Assembly (NCBI GenBank): GCA_963972195.1 | Contig: CAXATH010000003.1 | Location: 62,001-126,000 of the forward strand | DNA from: Litorimonas sp963972195 | GTDB lineage: Bacteria; Pseudomonadota; Alphaproteobacteria; Caulobacterales; Maricaulaceae | Reading direction: 5' to 3' | Length of the DNA stretch: 64,000 bases | Program-made: the position numbers and the translations under genes | The notes under the pieces: model-generated | What the model was told of the DNA's origin: nothing | Databases searched by the model: none | The model's input: the letters and a program-made list of their open reading frames with translations, nothing else | Shown: piece by piece, positions 1 through 9,500 of the stretch | Layout: each line of letters begins with the position of its first letter | Position numbering within the stretch: position 1 is the first letter of the stretch

Positions 1-263
1 GCCCATACGCCCTCTTTATCGCGGATTTTCAGGCTATCGATTTTTAGCTGATTTAACGGATCACCAGAAAGTCCCGAGACTTCAAGACCTTCAATAGGTC
101 CAAAACTGCGGGAATTTAGCTGCTCTTCAATAAAATCCGCCCCGGACGAGGTCGTGATATAAAACCGCCCTGCCGCTATTAAAAGAACAAGCAATGCGAT
201 GAGAGCAAAACAGCCCCCAATCACCCACTTTATCCATCGTCTTTTTTTAACTGTCTCAGACAT
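1..263 (-). CDS. tamB: TamB-like translocation/assembly protein (N-terminal part, cut by window edge)
   Basis: Only the first 87 or so codons are present; the gene runs leftwards out of the window. The start ATG at 263-261 shares one base with the TAA stop of tamA (TAATG), so the two are translationally coupled. The visible protein begins with a basic stretch (KKRRWIKW) and one membrane segment at about residues 13-31, followed by a periplasmic part rich in LxISxLxxxG-type beta-strand phrases (GLEVSGLSGDPL, LKIDSLKIRD). This matches the N-terminus of the AsmA-like TamB/DUF490 family, which spans the periplasm and works with TamA in outer-membrane protein or lipid transport. The assignment rests on the N-terminus plus the tamA neighbour. 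Confidence 0.85.
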   Translation of the reverse strand, partial: MSETVKKRRWIKWVIGGCFALIALLVLLIAAGRFYITTSSGADFIEEQLNSRSFGPIEGLEVSGLSGDPLNQLKIDSLKIRDKEGVW

Positions 264-2107
264 TAAAAAGCCTGTCCGATTGAAATGTAAATTTGGAAGG
301 CGTCATCGCCCGGGCGCTTATTGAGGGGGAAGGCGATATCGGCCCGAATTGGAGCGAAGTCCGTGAAATAACGCACACCGAATCCTGCGCCATATTGGGT
401 CGTATCGAAGTCCGGATATTGCTCACTCCCAACGGTGGCCGCGTCAACAAAACCAACAAAGCCAAGATTGCCATTGAAAAGCGAGTCATGCCCGCGGTAG
501 CGAAGCTCGGCGCTGCCTTCGACAAGTGTCCGGCCGCCGATTGTTTCCCCGTCAGAATTTCGGGGAGAAATAGACTGATAGCTATAGCCGCGTACGGATC
601 CGCCGCCGCCGCCGTAAAAGCGTTGGTTCAAAGGAACAGACTCTATAGATGAGCCAAAAATAGATCCATATTTTACGCGGCCCGCTGCGATGAATTTTTC
701 GCTAAGTTTCTGATAAGCGCTTCCCCCCAGCTCTCCGATAACAAATGCGCCTTTGTCATCGCCGATATTATAGCTTGGTATAGCGCCCCCCTCGACATAA
801 AAACCTTTGGTCGGATTGAAAATATTGTCTCGATTATCATAGACTGCGCGGCCGGGAAGCTGCACTAGATAAGCCCGCACTTTTTCGTTATCGCCTTCTT
901 CCAGTTTGAACTGAGACGCTTCCAAACCAACGCCGGCGCTCACTTTTAATTTGGGTGTAAGCTTTTGCGTCATCAACGCATTTACGCTGACACGTTCTCC
1001 TCTGAAAAACTCTGAATTCTCACGGGCCACTTCTGCAGCAAGATCAAGCTCTCTATCAACGCGCCACGCATAGGGGATATTATAATCAACCCCGAAACTT
1101 TGCAGGTTTGTCTTTGCGACCGCAGTTAGCGTGAGGGTCTGGGCGTAACCGATAAAATTACGGCGCTCATAGCTAGCCGACACCCCGCTCCCGTCTGAGG
1201 TGGAGTATCCTATTTCTCCGGAGATCGTATTCTTGTCGCCTTGCTCAATATTCAGAAGAACGTTTCGCGTTATCGTTCCGTCGGCATTTTCTGTTCCCCC
1301 CTCCTCGAGGGTCGCGGTCGCGCTGTCGAATACGCCTGATCCAATCGCGCGAGAAGACAAAGTATTGATTTTGCTCTGCTGATAAACCTCTCCGGGTTCG
1401 AAGGGAGAGATCATGTCCGGCCAGCTCTCTTTGAGATAAGCTGAGCCGGTTCTTTTAATTTCGCCAAAACGTGTTTTTCGACCTGTCGCTATATTATAAT
1501 CCACGGTCATTGCGTCCGTTTCATGGTCAACAACAACTTTCCGAGGCAATGCCTCCGCATTAGGATAGCCTTGTCCTTTCAGAGTATTGACGATGCGAAG
1601 TTCTGACGCGACCACCTGCGCGGATTCAGCAGGCTTTCCTTCATTCTCGGACACCATCTTTTGCAAGGCGGTTTCGGTTTCGGGTAAGTTGTCTTTAAAA
1701 TCGATATTGAAAGACCCGAAATCAAACCTTGGGCCGGTTTCTATCAATAAAACTGGCGTCAGGGATTCTCGAGACTTTTTGCCTTGATTTGTTTCGGGCA
1801 ACCCGTCCTCTGAAATCGTTCCGATCTGGACGTCTATCACGCTGCCGTAATAACCTTGGGAGCGTAGGACAGACTCAGATTTTTCCAAGACCTGTTCGGC
1901 CCGTCGACGCGCCTGAGCCGTAGACCGGGGCGCGTCATCCACGCGACCAATTGTCAGAACCAGCTGTTCTCGTAGCTCCTCGGGCATGTCACCTTGCACG
2001 CGCGCAAGAGGTTCATCGGCCCAAGCCGAACCGTAGGCACACAGGCTACCGCTTACCCCCAAGCCCATGGCGAGAGCCAATCGTGAAATTATTGATCGCT
2101 GAAAAAT
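263..2107 (-). CDS. tamA: TamA, BamA/Omp85-family outer-membrane translocation subunit
   Basis: Omp85-superfamily protein of about 605-614 residues: signal peptide ending near AYGSAWA, POTRA region, then a 16-strand-type beta-barrel. The barrel carries the family motif GGSVRGYS (about residue 495 counted from the TTG) and ends in Phe (SIGQAF), the usual BAM recognition end. It pairs with TamB, whose gene overlaps downstream. The start is odd. No ATG or GTG lies upstream of a complete signal peptide: ATG at 2068 would cut into it, and TTG at 2080 has no Shine-Dalgarno. An ATT at 2107-2105 lies 8 nt after AAGGA (2120-2116) and gives a textbook signal sequence (MFQRSIISRLALAMGLG...). I used ATT as the likely start; TTG at 2080 is the conservative alternative. 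Confidence 0.85.
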   Translation of the reverse strand: MFQRSIISRLALAMGLGVSGSLCAYGSAWADEPLARVQGDMPEELREQLVLTIGRVDDAPRSTAQARRRAEQVLEKSESVLRSQGYYGSVIDVQIGTISEDGLPETNQGKKSRESLTPVLLIETGPRFDFGSFNIDFKDNLPETETALQKMVSENEGKPAESAQVVASELRIVNTLKGQGYPNAEALPRKVVVDHETDAMTVDYNIATGRKTRFGEIKRTGSAYLKESWPDMISPFEPGEVYQQSKINTLSSRAIGSGVFDSATATLEEGGTENADGTITRNVLLNIEQGDKNTISGEIGYSTSDGSGVSASYERRNFIGYAQTLTLTAVAKTNLQSFGVDYNIPYAWRVDRELDLAAEVARENSEFFRGERVSVNALMTQKLTPKLKVSAGVGLEASQFKLEEGDNEKVRAYLVQLPGRAVYDNRDNIFNPTKGFYVEGGAIPSYNIGDDKGAFVIGELGGSAYQKLSEKFIAAGRVKYGSIFGSSIESVPLNQRFYGGGGGSVRGYSYQSISPRNSDGETIGGRTLVEGSAELRYRGHDSLFNGNLGFVGFVDAATVGSEQYPDFDTTQYGAGFGVRYFTDFAPIRADIAFPLNKRPGDDAFQIYISIGQAF

Positions 2108-2333
2108 ACTCGAAATCCTTCAAATTCAAAATGGAGTTCTAAAACCCAATCCCAAGTAGATAATGCTTGAACCTTGCTGGGGTTGCCAGTTTTTAAGGCA
2201 TAATAGCAGAGGGTTTCATCTGTAGAGGAGCAGATTAAAAGTTAAATATCAGAAGGATAACAGGCTTAAATGCTGACCTGTCAGATTTTCTGGCGTTCGC
2301 ACCTGAAAACCGAGCCGCATTCATCAAATTTAA

Positions 2334-3893
2334 TCATCGAAATATAAACACGGAAAGGGCGGTAACGAGCATCAATGCCAAAGCAATCCACCTGTCCCGG
2401 GCAAGATTGTTCTGCGTTACCTCTAAAGACCGGGTCGCAGACCAGAGCAGTCTCGGGTCCACTTTTGGCGCGCCGGACATATGGCTGACGATATAAAGTG
2501 TGATAAGACTGACGATCGTTACGGGCAATGGAACATGTAGATAATGGATATCGAAATAGCCAAGTCCATCGCCGAACAAACCAATGAACGCTGCCGTCAG
2601 TAATCCTGTTACCAAAGCTGCAATCGCTCCGTCAGACGTGGCTCTGGCCCAAAACATACCGCCCAGATAAACAACGACAAAGGGCGAAACGACATAGGAC
2701 AACAAACCTTGGACGTATTCGAACAGGGTCCCGAAATGACCAATCATCGGGGCCCAGACAGCACTGACCCCGATAATCATAAATGTTGTGACTCTACCCA
2801 CACGAACGAGATGATGGGGGGCTATGTCGGGACGTTTTCGTTTGACAAAATCCATCGTCACCAAGGTCGAAGCCGCATGAAGTGTTGAGTCCGTGTTAGA
2901 TAAAAGCGCTGAAACAAATCCGGCAAGTACAAGTCCCAGAATACCGGCGGGAAGTAGTTCCGCCAACATGGCGGGATAAATTCTATCGGGCTCGGTCAAG
3001 CCCGGGATAAGCGTAATGGCGGCAATGCCAGGCAAAACGATAACAAAAAGTCCTAATGTTTTTAGAGCGCCTGCCATCAAAAGCCCGCGCCGGGCATCGG
3101 TCTGGCTCTCTGCGCTCAGGACCCATTGAACCATATTTTGGTTCACTAGCCAGTAATAGGCGCCAATTATCGGGACGCCAAAAATCAAACCTGTCCAAGG
3201 GACAGCCCGGTCATCCAGACCTCTTATCAGACTCAAACTCTCCGACGGAACGCTTTCAACGAAAGCCGTCCATCCCCCCACGGCGGAGAAGGAAAAATAC
3301 GCGATTAGAAAAGCGCCTAAAATCAGAATGAGGGATTGATACAGGTCTGTCCTGGAAATAGCCGTCATCCCGCCGACAACAGAATAAAGCCCGGCCATTA
3401 ACATGATCAGCACAATAACGGCATGGGTGGAGAGGCCCGGAATAAACTGATTCAACAACAGTCCGCCCGCATAGAGGGAGCCGGCCATATCAATAAAAAC
3501 CAGCATTAAAATGATAAAGACAGAATAAACCACCTTGACCCGGGAGTCATATCGCTCCGTCAGATACTCTGCGATGGTGTATATATTGCTGCCCCGTACG
3601 ACGCCGACCATGAAGACGGCAAAAACGGCCAAAGCTACGATACCAACCCATTCATAGTTATAAATGGCAATTCCGATAACATATGCCGCGCCGGTTATCC
3701 CAATTAAAGCGGAAGCAGAGAAATTCGTGGCAAAAAGCGAAAAGCCGATCTGATGCCATTTCAGCTTACGCCCTGCGAGAAAATAATCTTCGGTGGTTTC
3801 GGTTTTTGAGGCCCCGAACAAACCGACTGCGAGAAATGTCGCAATCAACCCAAGAAGAATTATCCCGTCGAGAAGGGTCAAACTATCCGTCAC
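2334..3893 (-). CDS. Sodium:solute symporter (SSS family), probably sugar uptake
   Basis: 519-residue inner-membrane protein with about 13-14 hydrophobic segments. The N-terminal signature is typical of the SSS/SGLT family: DYFLAGRKLKWHQIGFSLFATN followed by GITGAAY in TM1-2. It should import its substrate with Na+. It is the last gene of the minus-strand glucan operon: the GTG start (3893) lies 11 nt after the GH16 stop. Context makes glucose or short beta-glucan oligosaccharides the likely substrate, as SSS proteins often close such loci in TonB-rich alphaproteobacteria; the substrate is not readable from the sequence. Confidence 0.9.
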   Translation of the reverse strand: MTDSLTLLDGIILLGLIATFLAVGLFGASKTETTEDYFLAGRKLKWHQIGFSLFATNFSASALIGITGAAYVIGIAIYNYEWVGIVALAVFAVFMVGVVRGSNIYTIAEYLTERYDSRVKVVYSVFIILMLVFIDMAGSLYAGGLLLNQFIPGLSTHAVIVLIMLMAGLYSVVGGMTAISRTDLYQSLILILGAFLIAYFSFSAVGGWTAFVESVPSESLSLIRGLDDRAVPWTGLIFGVPIIGAYYWLVNQNMVQWVLSAESQTDARRGLLMAGALKTLGLFVIVLPGIAAITLIPGLTEPDRIYPAMLAELLPAGILGLVLAGFVSALLSNTDSTLHAASTLVTMDFVKRKRPDIAPHHLVRVGRVTTFMIIGVSAVWAPMIGHFGTLFEYVQGLLSYVVSPFVVVYLGGMFWARATSDGAIAALVTGLLTAAFIGLFGDGLGYFDIHYLHVPLPVTIVSLITLYIVSHMSGAPKVDPRLLWSATRSLEVTQNNLARDRWIALALMLVTALSVFIFR

Positions 3894-3904
3894 GTGTCAT
3901 TCTT

Positions 3905-4936
3905 TTACTCTGGCTTCATGCAGGCGCGTCCTGTTTCCGGATCAGAAGAACATTGATAGACACGGACCCAGTCGACCAAGAGTTCAGCCGGAAAACTATC
4001 AGGGTCAAATGTCATTTCATTATTATCTTCGGATAATCCTCCCCCCACGGCCAAGTTCAACATAATATAAAAGGCTTTGTCAAAGGGAGCATTCGGGTTT
4101 TCTTCTTTGGAAACCGCCCCTGTATACCAATCATCTGCGGTGAGGGTGAAGTAATTTTCGCCGTCAACGTACCAGTCAATCTTGCCTTCTCCCCATTCCA
4201 CAGAGAAAGTGTGATACTCGTTCTTCGCGTTTGGAGCCCCGGGGAGCTTATACCGGGTTGGAATATGTTTATTCTCAGGCGGCCTTTCTCCGAAGTGAAG
4301 CGCGGCGATTGTTCGGTTTTCGCCCTCATCTCCCTCGCACTCATCGCATTTTGCGCCAAGATTTACAGCCTCCAGAATGTCGATTTCGCCAGAGAGGGGC
4401 CAGCTTCCATAGCTGTCATCGGCCGGCATCATCCAGAAAGCCGGCCAGGTTCCCTGCCCGTCAGGGAGCTTCATATGCGCATCGAAACGACCATATTTCC
4501 AGTCGGCTATTCCGCGCGTCCGGACTTTGCCGGATGTATAGGGTCGGGTCTCAGTTTCCGTTGCATCTGAGGAAATACCTTCAGGGAATTTTTTGCCGGT
4601 GTGCTCCCCTTCAAATGCCTTTAGCTTCAGAACGCCGTCTGAAACTTCGATGTTTTCAGGCCGGTCGGTATAACATTGACGTTCATTATTTCCGCCGCCC
4701 CAGCAGGACACTTCAGGTTTCCATTTTGTCCTGTCCAGTTCCTCTCCGTCGAAGTCATCCTGCCAAACCAACTCCCATTCATTTGCAGATGGCTCCGGCT
4801 GCGAAGGCGTGGAAGGATCTACAGAAACATTTTGACCTGAAGCCGTTTGGCTATCCATTGAAGGGCTCTGCGATTGACACGCCTGCAAGCTTAAAATGGC
4901 GGCAGCACTAAGCAAGAATTTAAAGGGATGGGTCAT
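3905..4936 (-). CDS. GH16 endo-beta-1,3-glucanase (laminarinase-like) lipoprotein
   Basis: 343 residues. The signal peptide ends in a lipobox (LQAC, Cys20), so the enzyme should be membrane-anchored and periplasmic or surface exposed. After a Ser/Pro-rich linker (about 22-50) comes one GH16 domain. It has the catalytic signature E-I-D-I-L-E (nucleophile Glu184, Asp186, acid/base Glu189), the aromatic WPAFWM phrase just before it, and a closing VDWVRVYQ strand. GH16 enzymes with this pattern cut beta-1,3- or beta-1,3/1,4-glucans such as laminarin. The gene sits 13 nt downstream of the halogenase-like gene and 11 nt upstream of the symporter. Exact glucan specificity is inference. Confidence 0.92.
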   Translation of the reverse strand: MTHPFKFLLSAAAILSLQACQSQSPSMDSQTASGQNVSVDPSTPSQPEPSANEWELVWQDDFDGEELDRTKWKPEVSCWGGGNNERQCYTDRPENIEVSDGVLKLKAFEGEHTGKKFPEGISSDATETETRPYTSGKVRTRGIADWKYGRFDAHMKLPDGQGTWPAFWMMPADDSYGSWPLSGEIDILEAVNLGAKCDECEGDEGENRTIAALHFGERPPENKHIPTRYKLPGAPNAKNEYHTFSVEWGEGKIDWYVDGENYFTLTADDWYTGAVSKEENPNAPFDKAFYIMLNLAVGGGLSEDNNEMTFDPDSFPAELLVDWVRVYQCSSDPETGRACMKPE

Positions 4937-4949
4937 AATTTGATCTTTC

Positions 4950-6452
4950 TCAGAAACTGGCCGGACAGTATTTTTTCAAAAAGTCGCCATGGCTTGGCAT
5001 GTGACTGACAAGGAAACGTATAGATTTTTCAATCTCGGCGACTTCCGTTGTGAGTGAATCAGAATCAAATTGATCCACCATCGGATTGTAGGATTTCGGG
5101 AAAAGGCCCTGCCCCATCATTACGGCGACCCAGCTGGTTTCCGTAAAGAGTTCGTCTTCTTCTCGGAAAACCTGCCCGTTCAGTTTATAAAGTTCAATTT
5201 TTTCAATCAGGCTTTGAGGCAAAGACATGGTGCGGCAGTAATCCCAGAACGGACTGTCATCCCGAGTTGTCGCGCAATAATGCAAAATTAAAAAATCACG
5301 AATTCGCGCATATTCTTTTATAGTGAGCCGATTGAAAATGGACTCTTGAACAGGCGTAATCTCTTTTAATGACAGAATAGAAACCAGTTTTTTAATCGCC
5401 GTATTAATGAGGTGAATGGAGGTTGATTCCAAGGGCTCCATAAATCCGGCCGAGAGGCCAATTGCTACAACGTTTTTATTCCAAAACTTTTTCCGGTGAC
5501 CGGTTTTGAAGTAAAGTTGCTTGGGATCCGAGAGAGGTTCGCCGTCCAGATTATTCATGAGGATATTGCCGGCTTCGTCATCAGACATATATTTTGAACA
5601 ATAGACATGTCCGTTTCCGAGGCGGTTTTGCAGAGGGACGCGCCATTGCCAGCCGGCTGCATGAGCCGTCGCGCGGGTATAGGGCAAGGGGGCTTCTTCC
5701 GGCGTTTCGCTCCCGACCGCTACGGCGCGGTCACAAGGAAGCCAATGCGTCCAATCTTCATAGCCACTTTTTAAGGTCTGCTCGATCAGAAGGCCTCTAA
5801 AACCGGAACAATCAACAAAGAAGTCTCCGGAAATTGTCTGGCCGTTACGTAAAGTCACGCTTTGAACAAAGCCGTCTTCACTCCCTACGGCCACGTCTTC
5901 TACAAATCCTTCGACACGTTTCACCCCACGGGCTTCGCTATAGGTCCGAAGGAACTGCGCATATCTACCCGCATCCAGATGGTAGGCATAATTTATAGGA
6001 GGTAAATCTCCGCGAGCTTGATCTTTCGTCGGCTCGAACCGCCGGTGCATGGCGGCAATCGTTTCCGGACTGAAAGCATGAAGGGGCCGGGGGTCACCGC
6101 CCATTCGGTATTTCATCCAAATTTGGTGAAAAGAAACGCCGTCAATTTCATATCCATAATTGCCGAAAGGATGGAAATAGCTATCGCCTTTTTGCCCCCA
6201 GTTTACGAATTGAATCCCGAGTTTATAAGTGCCCTGAGACTTCGAAAGCAGTTCAGACTCATCAATTTCCAACAATTTGTTGAAATCCACAAAAGGCGGA
6301 ATTGTTGCCTCACCGACACCAACGGTTCCGATATCTTCCGACTCGATCAAGGTGACTTTTGTTTTGCCGCCTGTAATCATTCGGGAAAGCGCCGCGGCCG
6401 TCATCCAACCCGCGGTGCCGCCGCCTACGATAACTATATTTTCAATCGTCAT
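4950..6452 (-). CDS. Flavin-dependent tryptophan-halogenase-family protein
   Basis: 500 residues from ATG 6452. It has the FAD-binding GGGTAGW (10-16), the lysine equivalent to PrnA Lys79 (Lys77 in TYKLGIQF) and the halogenase motif W-x-W-x-[IV]-P as W268-Q-W-R-V-P. By family it is a FADH2-dependent halogenase-like enzyme needing a flavin reductase. Homologues are common beside TonB receptors in Caulobacterales and Xanthomonadales, and their substrates are mostly unknown. It lies between the receptor and GH16 genes in a sugar operon, so tryptophan halogenation is not implied. A longer reading from TTG 6494 would start inside the terminator hairpin at 6474-6503, so I prefer ATG 6452, although its ribosome binding site is weak. 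Confidence 0.9.
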   Translation of the reverse strand: MTIENIVIVGGGTAGWMTAAALSRMITGGKTKVTLIESEDIGTVGVGEATIPPFVDFNKLLEIDESELLSKSQGTYKLGIQFVNWGQKGDSYFHPFGNYGYEIDGVSFHQIWMKYRMGGDPRPLHAFSPETIAAMHRRFEPTKDQARGDLPPINYAYHLDAGRYAQFLRTYSEARGVKRVEGFVEDVAVGSEDGFVQSVTLRNGQTISGDFFVDCSGFRGLLIEQTLKSGYEDWTHWLPCDRAVAVGSETPEEAPLPYTRATAHAAGWQWRVPLQNRLGNGHVYCSKYMSDDEAGNILMNNLDGEPLSDPKQLYFKTGHRKKFWNKNVVAIGLSAGFMEPLESTSIHLINTAIKKLVSILSLKEITPVQESIFNRLTIKEYARIRDFLILHYCATTRDDSPFWDYCRTMSLPQSLIEKIELYKLNGQVFREEDELFTETSWVAVMMGQGLFPKSYNPMVDQFDSDSLTTEVAEIEKSIRFLVSHMPSHGDFLKKYCPASF

Positions 6453-6473
6453 AGCAACTACATGACACAAAAA

Positions 6474-6503
6474 CTTTGGCCTTTGTAGAGACAAAGGCCA
6501 AAG
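6474..6503 (-). terminator. Strong intrinsic terminator/attenuator between TBDR and halogenase genes
   Basis: Perfect 13-bp stem (CTTTGGCCTTTGT / ACAAAGGCCAAAG) with a 4-nt loop. On the minus strand it is followed at once by TTTTTGTGTC. It lies 27 bp after the TBDR stop and about 20 bp before the next gene's ATG. It should cut most transcripts after the receptor and let a fraction read through. Confidence 0.9.
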
Positions 6504-6530
6504 CTTCTTTCAAGCACGCTTCTATAGGGA

Positions 6531-9500
6531 TTAAAATTCGAAGCGTGCGAGGAATGAGAAACGGCGATCGTTTCTAAAGGCAGATCTCCCAACCGTGGTG
6601 CCGTCGAAATCAACGACTTGAGACGTACGTGTCACTTCATCTAGCAAGTTTACAGCTTGAACGCCCACTTTGATTTCATCTGTCAGATCATAAAATAATG
6701 AACCGTCCAGCTGCCCCGTAGATTCCGAGATAATCGGGTTAAACGGGAAGATCACATCTCGAGGCGTCAACGCATATTCAGACCTCCAGTTATAGGCAAG
6801 ACGCGCTGAAATTTTGTCATCCTCAAAGAAAGCGGTCAGGTTGTATGTATGTTCTGACACGCCAGCCAGAGCCAGGCCATCTGCGAATGGGTTCCGATCT
6901 GGCCCAAGAGTTGAGTTCGTCAAATCATCTGCATCAACATAGGTATAAGTAGCTTGTAGCCCCAAATTACTGAAAAGGCTTGGAAGGAAATCGTAGGTTT
7001 GCTGGTAGGCCAGCTCAAACCCTTTGAGTTTTCCGTCTTGTTCATTGGCGGGGCCGTTCACCTCAACTGTACTCGTCGTACCGTCCGAGAGTGTAATGTC
7101 TCGTAAAGACGGCCCGCCAGTAATGATACCTTGAAAATCTTTGTAGAATAGCGAAGCGGTAAGAGAACCGACATCGTCAAAGTACCATTCTGCAGATACA
7201 TCATAATTCCAAGATTCGACGGGTTTGAGTAGGCGGTTACCAGTATTCACGCCAAAGAGTGGTCCAGATTCGAGCGTTCCCTGCTGTCGCAAGTTATTTG
7301 TATTGTCGTAAATCAGACCACCTGTAGCAAATTGATTTAAATCAGGACGTGAAATGCCTTTTGATACTCCCACTCTGAAGAAGAGTTCGTCCGTCACACC
7401 AAGTTTCGCGTTGAAGCTCGGCAGCCAATGATCAAAAGTGATGTCGGCATCATCTTCGATGGTTTCGTTTGTAAAGAATGAGGCAAACTCTGCTTGTCGT
7501 GCGGCTGACAGATCACAAAATCCGGGCAGCATTCCGTTTGGCGTAGCCGGCGGCATGGAACAGATATTTTGCACGAAGTTTGCTTGCGTGTTTTCTGGAG
7601 CACCCGGAGCAGACATAGGAACCAGAGGCGAAGTTAGTTGACCGTCTGAAGCGATAGTCGTTTCGACATACCGAACCCCTACATTCCCTTGCAACGAGAA
7701 ACCGCCCGAAACATCATCTGAACCGAAATCCAACCGTCCATAATAGGCATCTGTAGATTCTTCGACGTCGGAAATATTCCGGAACTCACCGTTGAGAGGG
7801 TTGAACGGATTTGGCGTCAATGAAGCTGCGTTTAAAATCGCGGCCTGTCTTTGCGTCGTACCGCCGAGATATTCTCCGATAAAGTTATCTCCTCCATAAA
7901 AATAGGCACTACCGCCCGGAATAGGGACCGGAACATTACCGCGCTGAAAATCGTCAAACGGCGTTCGCAACTGCGACGCGTTTGGTACGAGATCGCTATT
8001 TGCATACACGGCTCCACCACCAGTCCACGGGGCTGACAAGTTACCCCAATTTGCAAAATTCGATGTGCGAGTGATGCGGCTTCGGTCCGCCCAACGCGCC
8101 CCAAATCGAACATTTTTGAAAAACCCTATGTCCAGATCGTAATCTACGTCAGCTCGGTAGCTTTCTAACTCGCCTTCATTGGCAACCTGATTGTCAATCA
8201 TGAACCAATAGAAAGTTGAATTGGGGTCGGCAAAATTATTTTGACCACCACCCACAGGCATAAAGCGGACATCAGGTGTCTCACCCGTTGCATCAAGGAA
8301 GATATCCGCAGAAGTTTGCATTGCGGCGATAATGCCGTCTTCGGTGAGTTCAGATTTAATACGTTGCGCTTCAAAATTTACTGATAGACGCTCGGTCGGA
8401 GTCCATTTCAGGTCGAAAGAATAATCAGCGGTAAAAGCTTCATCTTCCCGATTGAAACGAAGGTTTTCTGTTGGAATTCCCCCGCCCTGTGTAAGCTGAC
8501 CGGTCTGGAACACGCCATTGTTATCAAAAGTTGGTGTGGTTCCTGTGACAGGAACGGGAAACAAAGCATCATCATTGACAAGCGCTAAAATCGAAAATTC
8601 GTCAAGACGCTGGTCGGAGTCAGCTCGAAGATACTCGATAGTTGCTAGTAGCGTCTGATCAGGGCTTTCCCATTGACCAATAAGAGAGAGGGCCGAGCGG
8701 TCACGCTCGAACGTGTTTGTCCGTATTCCAGCCCCTTTTGGAACAATTACAGAGCCGGCAGGCGGGAAGGTGTCGGCATTTTCCAGTGGATCACCGCTAA
8801 ACCCGCCTGACCCGACTGCGCGGACCCGCTGGCATGGCCCCGTCAGCGAAACATCGCGATAGCAAGGGTCGGTAATTTGAGACGCGTCTGTTCGTGAAAT
8901 CAGCTCAGACTGCGCATAACCAAGCTGGAGTCCAAAAGCACCCGCCTTGGTGTCATATGAATGTCCCAATAAGAAAGAAAATGCCGGTGAAATTTCATCT
9001 GCCAAATCGCCATAATTAGCTTCAATCGTACCCGCAACGCGCGGTCCCATTGTGTCCAATGGCTTACGAGTCTTCAAGTTAACGGTACCAGAAATACCAC
9101 CATCAATCATGTCCGCCGTTGTGTTTTTGAAAACCTCTACAGAGCCGAGAAGCTCAGGTGACACATCGTTAAAGCTTAATGTACGACCGCCATTAGCAGA
9201 GAAAATGTCCCGACCATTAAGCTCGGATCGGACAAAAGGAAGACCACGAATAACGACACCGGAGCCCTCAACAGAGAAACGGTCTGGGTCGTCTGCTGAT
9301 TCGAACCGGGTAATGTTGACGCCGGGTACACGCTGTAGGGCTTCAGCAACTGAACGGTCTGGAAGCGCTCCGATATCCTCAGCCGTGATCGCATCCACAA
9401 ACGTGTCTGAATTCCGCTTTATATCCTGAGCTTTTTGAAGGGAGCTCTTAAAACCTGTCACCACAATCTCGTCTACGGGCGCATCAAATTCGTTTTCCTC

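Noticed and set aside
2273..2284. CTGACCTGTCAG inverted repeat after the SSS gene
   Set aside because: Five-bp arms only, no T-run; below the level I would call a terminator or operator.
4950..6452. Antibiotic biosynthesis cluster because of a tryptophan-halogenase homologue
   Set aside because: No NRPS, PKS, flavin reductase or tryptophan-derived pathway genes nearby; the neighbours are sugar-uptake genes.
6453..6494. Longer halogenase start at TTG 6494
   Set aside because: The codon and extra N-terminus lie inside a perfect terminator stem, and FAD-binding homology begins only after ATG 6452.
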